This document shows positions 3,856-9,472 of a stretch of 9,472 nt of DNA, in pieces; positions within the stretch are counted from its first letter, which is position 1; the number at the start of each line of letters is the position of its first letter. This DNA comes from Prevotella sp. UBA3294 (GTDB taxonomy: Bacteria; Bacteroidota; Bacteroidia; Bacteroidales; Bacteroidaceae): assembly GCA_002361535.1 (NCBI GenBank), contig DETG01000040.1:1-9472 (forward strand), given 5' to 3'. The translations under genes were made by a program, and so were the position numbers. Under the pieces are notes generated by a model. The model did no database searches, was not told the origin of the DNA, and saw only the letters and a program-made list of their open reading frames with translations.

Positions 3856-5578
3856 GATAATAGTTTATCAAATCTTTACACGTCTTTTCAGCAATCGTAA
3901 CACGGCTCGAATCGAGAATGGTACGTTGACCGAGAATGGATGTGGAAAGATGAATGATTTCACGCCCACTGTCCTGAAGAATATCAGGGCAATGGGCGTG
4001 TGCCATATCTGGCTCACGGGTGTCATCCGTCATGCCACTCAAACGGATTACTCCCAATTCGGCATACCCTGTCAGCACCCTGAAGTGGTGAAGGGGAAGG
4101 CTGGTTCACCCTATGCCATTACCGATTATTATGATATCGATCCCGACCTGGCGGTGGATGTGAGTCATCGCATGGATGAGTTTGAGGCTTTGGTGGAACG
4201 TATCCATCAGGCCGGAATGAAGGTGATTATCGACTTCGTTCCTAACCATGTGGCCCGTGAGTACAAAAGCATCTGCAAGCCCGAGGGTGTGAAGGATCTG
4301 GGGGAGGAGGATGACACGAACATGCACTTCTCCACGAAGAACAACTTCTATTACTGCTGGGGACAACCGCTGGATCTTTCGGGGATCGTTGAAGGTAATC
4401 ATCAAGTTCATAGTTCAAAGTTCATAGTTCATAGTTCAAAGTTCATAGTTCATAGTTCAAAGTTCAAAGTTCAAAGTTATGAGGAAGTGCCAGCCAAGGC
4501 TACGGGAAATGACCAGTTCACAAACCGCCCGCAGCGAAATGACTGGTATGAGACGGTGAAACTGAATTATGGTATCGACTATTGTGATGCCGGCGGACGC
4601 TCTGAACATTTCAATCCAATACCCAACACCTGGGGTAAGATGACGGACATCCTGCTCTTCTGGGCAGGGAAAGGTATTGATGGTTTCCGCTGCGACATGG
4701 CAGAGATGGTACCTACCGCCTTCTGGGCATGGGCTACAGACAAGGTGAAGTACCAGTATCCCGAGGTGATCTTTATTGGTGAGGTGTATGATCCGAACCA
4801 GTACCGTAACTATATCGGTGCTGGCTTCGATTATCTCTATGACAAGGTTGGGATGTACGACTGTATTCGTGATGTGATCTGCGGTCGTCGCCGTGCTGGT
4901 GATATCACTTTTCAATGGCAGGCAACCGATGACATCCGTGACCACATGCTCTATTTCTTAGAGAACCACGATGAGCAACGCATCGCCTCAGATTTCTTTG
5001 CCGGTGATGCCCGGAAGGGATTTCCGGGACATCTCGTCAGCACGCTCTTGCAAAGGAACCCCTATATGCTCTATGCAGGACAGGAATTTGGGGAGCGCGG
5101 CATGGATGAGGAAGGCTTCAGCGGCAAGGACGGACGTACCACCATCTTCGACTACTGGTGTGTGGATACGTTACGCCGTGGCTATTTCGATCGCCGGAAA
5201 ATCAAGAAGGAGGAACGTGCGCTGATGCTGCAATACCAGCAGGTGATGCTGTTGGCGAACAATGAGAAGGCGGTGAGTGAAGGACAGATGTATGATCTGA
5301 TGTACGTGAACCAGCATATCGCCGACCGTCAGTATGCTTTCCTGCGGAAGGCAGACAACGAGTTGCTGATCATCGTGGCAAACTTCGATCATCAGGAGGC
5401 TGCCATCCAGCTCACTATACCCCGTCATGCCTTCGACTATCTGCAGATGGCCGACAAAGAGTTGACGGCGAAGGAGCTGTTGACAGGTGAGGAAAAGAAA
5501 CTGCTGCTCTATGCTGATACACCGATACCGATGACGGTTCCGGCATACGACGGTGTCGTCTATAAGATAAAACTCTGA
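3836..5578 (+). CDS. GH13-family alpha-amylase-like glycoside hydrolase, intracellular
   Basis: The enzyme is predicted to cleave alpha-1,4-glucans by a retaining mechanism. The (beta/alpha)8 barrel runs from YQIFTRLF near residue 11 to about 450. Conserved regions are DFVPNH (133-138), GFRCDMAEM with nucleophile D287, FIGEVYD with acid/base E316, and FLENHDEQ with D379. A C-terminal beta-sandwich-like part fills about 460-580. There is no signal peptide, so a cytosolic role in glycogen or maltodextrin turnover is likely. ATG 3836 overlaps fabD by 20 bp; ATG 3842 is an alternative start. Between regions I and II, residues 190-215 (repeating HSSKFIV) are encoded by a 7-bp tandem repeat that looks like intergenic DNA. 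The flanking text (CWGQPLD, PAKATGND, DWYETVKLNYG) is normal for the family as I recall it. The insertion keeps the frame and falls in a loop, so the enzyme is probably still active. Confidence 0.92.
   Translation: MPMASHKIIVYQIFTRLFSNRNTARIENGTLTENGCGKMNDFTPTVLKNIRAMGVCHIWLTGVIRHATQTDYSQFGIPCQHPEVVKGKAGSPYAITDYYDIDPDLAVDVSHRMDEFEALVERIHQAGMKVIIDFVPNHVAREYKSICKPEGVKDLGEEDDTNMHFSTKNNFYYCWGQPLDLSGIVEGNHQVHSSKFIVHSSKFIVHSSKFKVQSYEEVPAKATGNDQFTNRPQRNDWYETVKLNYGIDYCDAGGRSEHFNPIPNTWGKMTDILLFWAGKGIDGFRCDMAEMVPTAFWAWATDKVKYQYPEVIFIGEVYDPNQYRNYIGAGFDYLYDKVGMYDCIRDVICGRRRAGDITFQWQATDDIRDHMLYFLENHDEQRIASDFFAGDARKGFPGHLVSTLLQRNPYMLYAGQEFGERGMDEEGFSGKDGRTTIFDYWCVDTLRRGYFDRRKIKKEERALMLQYQQVMLLANNEKAVSEGQMYDLMYVNQHIADRQYAFLRKADNELLIIVANFDHQEAAIQLTIPRHAFDYLQMADKELTAKELLTGEEKKLLLYADTPIPMTVPAYDGVVYKIKL
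4404..4480 (+). repeat. Heptanucleotide tandem repeat inside the amylase gene
   Basis: Ten consecutive 7-bp units of the form (A/T)AGTTCA run from 4404 to 4473, followed by a partial unit AAGTTAT to 4480. Both AAGTTCA and TAGTTCA variants occur, interspersed. Since 7 is not a multiple of 3, gain or loss of one or two units would shift the amylase frame, and three units add exactly seven residues. Similar AGTTCATAGTTCAAAG strings occur, in my recollection, between genes in Bacteroidetes. Confidence 0.95.
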
Positions 5579-5579
5579 G

Positions 5580-6086
5580 ATGATGGAAGAATATATCCTT
5601 AACGACCATAACAAGGAGGAGTTTCCTCCAGCACATACAGCAGAACATCTGCTGAACCAGCTGATGATGAGGATGTTCGGATGTGAACGGTCGAGAAATG
5701 CCCATATTGAGCGGAAGAAAAGTAAGATCAGTTATATCTTGGATCGTAAACCGGATCGTAAGATTGAGAAGGAGATAGAGCGGCAGATGAATGAGCTGAT
5801 CGAGGAGGATATGCCTGTAACGTTCCAGTTCGTGACCCGTGCTGAACTGGAGGGTATCATGATGGAGGCAGAAGAGGACTCACCCGAGTCAAGGCTCTCG
5901 TTAGAACGTCTGCCTGAGGATGCCTCTGAGACCATCCGTTTGGTGCGTATCGGTGACTATGATGTGTGTCCGTGCATTGGTAAGCATGTCCGTTCAACGG
6001 CGCAGATCGGTCGTTTTGAGATGCTGGGCACCAACTGGGATGAAGGAACACGAAGTTTCCGCATCCGTTTCAAGATCGTTCAGTAG
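5580..6086 (+). CDS. AlaX-like trans-editing protein (AlaRS second additional domain)
   Basis: The 168-residue protein carries the zinc-binding editing signature of the alanyl-tRNA synthetase SAD/AlaX family: HTAEH (H19, H23) near the N-terminus and CPCIGKHVRST (C132, H136) in the C-terminal half, followed by the family-like TAQIGRFE. Such free-standing proteins hydrolyse Ser or Gly wrongly attached to tRNA(Ala). The middle, residues 45-110, is charged and helical. There is only 1 nt between the amylase stop and ATG 5580; a second ATG at 5583 is possible. No Shine-Dalgarno is evident, so translational coupling is likely. The short length suits AlaX-S types lacking the N-terminal barrel. The substrate is inferred from family knowledge, not from visible specificity residues. 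Confidence 0.82.
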   Translation: MMEEYILNDHNKEEFPPAHTAEHLLNQLMMRMFGCERSRNAHIERKKSKISYILDRKPDRKIEKEIERQMNELIEEDMPVTFQFVTRAELEGIMMEAEEDSPESRLSLERLPEDASETIRLVRIGDYDVCPCIGKHVRSTAQIGRFEMLGTNWDEGTRSFRIRFKIVQ

Positions 6087-6123
6087 GACAGTCTTTTACA
6101 ACTCATAACAACCTTCATCCTAT

Positions 6124-6429
6124 ATGCCACAGGAACAATCAAGTACACGTGAACGGCAGCGGACGGATCTGCATGAGCCGAAACGCTATAAGGTAACCAT
6201 CCACAATGATGACTTCACCACCATGGAGTTTGTGGTGAAAGTGCTGGTAACGGTGTTCTTCAAAAGTGAGGCTGAAGCGGAGGCCCTGATGCTCAAGGTG
6301 CATCAGTCCGACAAGGCCGTGGTGGGCATCTATACCTACGACATTGCCGTGTCGAAGGTGAAGAAAGCCACTTCCATGGCGCGGGAGGCCGGCTACCCCT
6401 TGCGGCTGACCTATGAACCTGATGAATGA
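6124..6429 (+). CDS. clpS: ClpS, N-degron adaptor for ClpA
   Basis: ClpS binds proteins that begin with Leu, Phe, Tyr or Trp and hands them to ClpA. The protein has 101 residues with a flexible N-terminal tail (1-20). The core contains HNDDFTTMEFVV, LMLKVHQSDKAVVGIYTYDIA and YPLRLTYEP. The pocket residues N28, D29, gate M34 and H60 match N34, D35, M40 and H66 of E. coli ClpS with identical spacing, so N-degron recognition should be intact. It starts 37 nt after the AlaX-like gene, with no terminator between, and is followed by its partner clpA after 27 nt. Confidence 0.96.
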   Translation: MPQEQSSTRERQRTDLHEPKRYKVTIHNDDFTTMEFVVKVLVTVFFKSEAEAEALMLKVHQSDKAVVGIYTYDIAVSKVKKATSMAREAGYPLRLTYEPDE

Positions 6430-6456
6430 TGATGAGGAAAAATAATCGTGTATCCT

Positions 6457-8661
6457 ATGCCTGAAATCAAGAAAACCGCTCGATTGGATGATCTGCTCAG
6501 TAAGGTGCTGAAGTGCTGCATGCGCTATCGGCATGAGTTTATCATGCCAGAGCATTTCCTGCTAACGATGCTAAAGGACCAGGATTTCTACTATGCAGTG
6601 GAACTGTTCTGTGATCCCGGTGAAGTGTTGGAACCACTTGCCCGGAAACTGGCAGAGTATGATACCGTTCCCGAAGAGGTAGAATCGTATATGCCAGAGC
6701 CTTCCGTTCTGATGCACAGGCTCTTGGAACTGTCGTGCCGTCATGTCCTTTATAGCAGCGCCTCAGAGCTGGATGTTCCTCATCTGGTTGTTTCGCTGTT
6801 AGATTTGAAAGACTCCTGGGCTTCCTATTTGTTCAATAAGGCTCTGGGCGATAACGTGGCGGAGTTCAAGAGTATGATTATCTCCGATTATGAAGAAAAG
6901 GACTTGGAGGAAGAACTGGACAATGAGGAAGACATGATGGGGGAGGAAACGGTACCATCACCCAAATGGCGCGATTTGGTGACTTGCCTCAATGACACTG
7001 TGGAATCGCATAACCCATTGATTGGTAGGGAGAATGAACTGGAACGAACCATACAAGTGCTTTGCCGGAAAGAGAAGAACAACCCTTTGCATGTAGGAGA
7101 GCCTGGGGTGGGGAAGACCGCCTTGGTCTATGGTCTGACCGCCCGCATTGTGAAGGGAGAGGTGCCCGAGCGTTTACAAGGCTGTAAGGTCTATCTCTTT
7201 GACATCGGTTCGATGTTAGCCGGTACACAGTTCAGAGGAGATTTTGAACGGCGTATCAAATCAGTGATGGACGGCATACGGCAGGAAGGCAACGGCATTG
7301 TTTATATCGATGAGATCCATAACTTGGTAGGAGCCGGACAAACAGGTGAGGGCTCGATGGATGCCTCGAACATGTTGAAGCCCTATCTGGAGAGCGGTGA
7401 CCTGCGCTTTATCGGTTCCACTACCTATGATGAGTATAACCGCTATTTCTCCAGAAGTAAGGGTATCGTGCGACGTTTCCAGCAGATAGACATCGCTGAG
7501 CCGAGTATGGAGGAGACCATTGCCATCCTACAAGGACTGAAAGAGAAATACGAGAGCTATCATCATGTGACTTATACTGATGAGGCCATTGACTATGCCG
7601 TGCGACAGAGTGCGAAATATATCAACGACCGTTTCTTGCCCGATAAAGCCATCGACTTGATTGACGAGGCCGGTGCTGCCATGGAGATGCAGAATGAAGG
7701 TGGAGCCATCGGTAAGGAACAGATCAACGAGGTGTTACAGAAGATCTGTAAGATTGATGCAATAGCCTTGAAAGAGGATAATAACGAGGAACTGGAGACC
7801 CTGCGTGAGCGTATCCTTTCGAAAATCTATGGACAGGATGAAGCTGTGGCACAGGTGGTAGAGGCCGTTCAGATGTCGAAGGCTGGTCTGTTAGACGAAA
7901 ACAAACCTTTGGCGAGTCTGCTCTTCGTAGGGCCTACAGGTGTAGGAAAGACCGAGGTGGCTCGTGTATTAGCACAGGAGTTAGGCATCCAGCTGCTGCG
8001 TTTCGACATGAGTGAATATACGGAGAAGCATACGGTGGCTAAACTCATCGGTTCGCCTGCCGGTTATGTGGGCTACGAGGATGGTGGCTTGTTGACGGAT
8101 GCCATCCGGAAGACTCCCAACTGTGTGCTGCTCTTCGATGAGATAGAGAAGGCTCATCAGGATATCTATAACATCTTACTGCAGGTGATGGACTATGCCA
8201 GTTTGACAGACAACAAAGGCAGGAAGGCCGACTTCCGCAACGTGGTGTTTATCATGACGAGCAATGCCGGGGCGCAATATGCGGGTCAGCATGTGGGATT
8301 CTCTCCGAGTGTCAGCAGGGGTGAGGCCATGCTGAAGCAAGTAAAGCGTATCTTCAAGCCTGAGTTCATCAACCGACTGTCGGGTACCGTGGTGTTCCAC
8401 GACATGGACCGCCACATGGCGGAGCTGATCCTTGACAAGAAACTGCGTGAGTTACAGGAGAAACTGACAGCTCGCCATGTTAAGATGATCCTGTCTGAAG
8501 AGGCACGTGAACAGTTGCTCACGAAAGGCTTCATCCAGGAGTATGGCGCCCGTGAGATGGATCGTGTCATCGCCCAGTTACTGAAACCGTTGTTGATGCG
8601 CGAGATCCTGTTCGGAAAGTTGAAGAATGGCGGAGAGTTCAAGGTGGATACTCTTTCTTGA
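6457..8661 (+). CDS. clpA: ClpA, ATP-dependent unfoldase of the ClpAP protease
   Basis: ClpA is a hexameric AAA+ unfoldase that feeds substrates into ClpP. The 734 residues from ATG 6457 include a Clp N-domain (about 1-140), an acidic linker (about 146-165), and D1 with Walker A GEPGVGKT (214-221) and Walker B IVYIDEI (281-287). D2 follows, with Walker A GPTGVGKT (492-499), Walker B LLFDEI (558-563) and sensor FIMTSNAGA. There is no ClpB-type coiled-coil middle domain, which separates it from disaggregases. The ClpP-docking loop reads HVGFSP (VGF at 613-615) where E. coli ClpA has IGL, so ClpP binding is expected. A GTG start at 6448 would add three residues; the ATG is preferred. It sits between clpS and aat, the other two parts of the same pathway. 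ClpP is not encoded here. Confidence 0.96.
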   Translation: MPEIKKTARLDDLLSKVLKCCMRYRHEFIMPEHFLLTMLKDQDFYYAVELFCDPGEVLEPLARKLAEYDTVPEEVESYMPEPSVLMHRLLELSCRHVLYSSASELDVPHLVVSLLDLKDSWASYLFNKALGDNVAEFKSMIISDYEEKDLEEELDNEEDMMGEETVPSPKWRDLVTCLNDTVESHNPLIGRENELERTIQVLCRKEKNNPLHVGEPGVGKTALVYGLTARIVKGEVPERLQGCKVYLFDIGSMLAGTQFRGDFERRIKSVMDGIRQEGNGIVYIDEIHNLVGAGQTGEGSMDASNMLKPYLESGDLRFIGSTTYDEYNRYFSRSKGIVRRFQQIDIAEPSMEETIAILQGLKEKYESYHHVTYTDEAIDYAVRQSAKYINDRFLPDKAIDLIDEAGAAMEMQNEGGAIGKEQINEVLQKICKIDAIALKEDNNEELETLRERILSKIYGQDEAVAQVVEAVQMSKAGLLDENKPLASLLFVGPTGVGKTEVARVLAQELGIQLLRFDMSEYTEKHTVAKLIGSPAGYVGYEDGGLLTDAIRKTPNCVLLFDEIEKAHQDIYNILLQVMDYASLTDNKGRKADFRNVVFIMTSNAGAQYAGQHVGFSPSVSRGEAMLKQVKRIFKPEFINRLSGTVVFHDMDRHMAELILDKKLRELQEKLTARHVKMILSEEAREQLLTKGFIQEYGAREMDRVIAQLLKPLLMREILFGKLKNGGEFKVDTLS

Positions 8662-8694
8662 GTGTCGTGCTATATAATATAAGGTATAGAACCG

Positions 8695-9357
8695 ATGGTT
8701 TTCCAATTAGACGATCATGATCTGTGGTTCCCTGATCCCTATCTGGGTGAGGAGGACGGACTGATTGCCGTGGGCGGTGACCTGAGCATCGACCGGTTAT
8801 TGCTGGCCTACAGTCATGGAATCTTCCCTTGGTATGCCTTCCGTGAGAATCCTGAACGTCTCTGGTTCTGTCCGTTGAAACGTTTCGTGATCTTTCCCGA
8901 TGAGATCCATGTATCCCACTCGATGCGCACCTTGATGAACAAAGGGCGATACAGGGTTTCTGTCAACGAAGACTTTGAAGGCGTCATCCGACATTGCAGT
9001 GAACTGCGTATCCATGAGCAAGGTGCATGGTTGGGTGAGGAGATGATAGAAGCCTACCTGCGCCTCTTCGAACAAGGATTTGCCGCCAGTGTCGAGGTAT
9101 GGGAAGAGGAGAAATTAGTGGGTGGCCTCTATGGTGTGACCATCGGCTCTGGTTTCTTCGGTGAGAGTATGTTCTCCCTGGTGCCGAGTGCGAGTAAGCT
9201 GGCACTGATCGTCCTGGCGAAAACCATGCAGGAGGTAGGTGGGAAGATCATCGACTGTCAGTTTGAAACCGCCCACCTCAAGTCGATGGGCGGGCGGTAT
9301 ATCACCTATGAGGAATACATGGGTATCCTGCAAAGAGAAGAAGTGAATACCATTTAA
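8695..9357 (+). CDS. aat: Leucyl/phenylalanyl-tRNA--protein transferase
   Basis: Aat moves Leu or Phe from aminoacyl-tRNA to proteins with N-terminal Lys or Arg, creating the signal that ClpS reads. The 220 residues fit the family length. Motifs are [15 protein letters not shown] (22-31), [10 protein letters not shown] (38-47), [29 protein letters not shown] (143-161, with the conserved Glu at 157), ASKLAL, and [16 protein letters not shown] with D187 and Q189 matching D186 and Q188 of E. coli. The segment [26 protein letters not shown] is somewhat diverged from the usual TWI...AY..LH..G.AHSVE.W, losing two His. It starts 33 nt after clpA. Its stop overlaps the convergent ABC gene by 4 bp. 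Confidence 0.96.
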   Translation: MVFQLDDHDLWFPDPYLGEEDGLIAVGGDLSIDRLLLAYSHGIFPWYAFRENPERLWFCPLKRFVIFPDEIHVSHSMRTLMNKGRYRVSVNEDFEGVIRHCSELRIHEQGAWLGEEMIEAYLRLFEQGFAASVEVWEEEKLVGGLYGVTIGSGFFGESMFSLVPSASKLALIVLAKTMQEVGGKIIDCQFETAHLKSMGGRYITYEEYMGILQREEVNTI

Positions 9358-9472
9358 GTGATGGCATTTCCTGTATATAAATGGTAGTATCTGCCTTTCA
9401 TGGCAAGGAGCTGCTCGTGGTTACCGCGCTCGATGATACGTCCATGATCCATCACCATGATCCAGTCGGCAT
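9354..9472 (-). CDS. C-terminal end of an ABC exporter (ATP-binding/permease) (partial)
   Basis: The minus-strand frame entering from the right edge encodes 38 residues, [16 protein letters not shown] followed by [22 protein letters not shown], then stops (TTA at 9354-9356 on the plus strand). This is the usual end of the nucleotide-binding domain in MsbA/LmrA-type exporters: a D-x-I-x-V-(L/M)-D-x-G-x-I-x-E-x-G strand-turn, then NHEQLL and a GxYxxLY helix. The catalytic motifs and membrane part lie outside the window, so the substrate is unknown. It converges on aat with a 4-bp overlap and no room for a separate terminator. Confidence 0.85.
   Translation of the reverse strand, partial: ADWIMVMDHGRIIERGNHEQLLAMKGRYYHLYTGNAIT

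Noticed and set aside
4457..4945. 162-codon minus-strand frame opposite the amylase
   Set aside because: It overlaps the GH13 catalytic regions on the other strand and has no recognisable motif.
6448..6456. GTG start for ClpA
   Set aside because: It adds only three residues, and ATG 6457 is a more usual start; it cannot be fully excluded.

Overview
The window looks like a chromosomal segment from a Bacteroidales bacterium, most likely Prevotella-like (inference). The reasons are four perfect matches to the Bacteroidetes promoter consensus (TTTG, 19-20 nt, TAnnTTTG), weak or absent Shine-Dalgarno sequences, a GH13 amylase of a type I recall from Bacteroides and Prevotella, and intergenic repeats typical of that group. 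No species can be assigned from the sequence alone.

Layout. (1) 1-616: the 3' end of an unidentified gene, coupled to a pyridoxamine-phosphate-oxidase-fold flavoprotein gene whose last codons lie inside a tandem repeat. (2) 586-2925: a repeat-rich accessory island. It holds two tandem arrays with a 22-bp period, a large inverted repeat built from GTGAAGG words, a promoter, the internally deleted remnant of a type IIG-like restriction-modification gene, and an HUH (Y1/RAYT-like) transposase fused to what reads as a DprA-like Rossmann domain. It ends in hairpins and three head-to-tail repeat units that each end in a promoter. (3) 2968-9357: a tight same-strand run of six genes, fabD - GH13 amylase - AlaX-like editing protein - clpS - clpA - aat. 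The first two overlap and the later gaps are 1-37 nt, so this is probably one operon driven at least partly by the last promoter-bearing repeat. (4) 9354-9472: the 3' end of an ABC exporter on the minus strand, overlapping the end of aat by 4 bp.

How the genes work together. Aat, ClpS and ClpA form the bacterial Leu/N-degron pathway: Aat adds Leu or Phe to N-terminal Lys or Arg, ClpS recognises the destabilising residue, and ClpA unfolds the substrate for ClpP (not in the window). The AlaX-like protein upstream should hydrolyse mischarged tRNA(Ala). FabD supplies malonyl-ACP, and the amylase is an intracellular alpha-glucan enzyme.

The most unusual points are the HUH-transposase/DprA-like fusion among regularly spaced repeats, the collapsed R-M gene immediately upstream of it, the repeat units that carry promoters, and a 7-bp tandem repeat inserted in frame in the amylase gene, where unit gain or loss would switch the reading frame.
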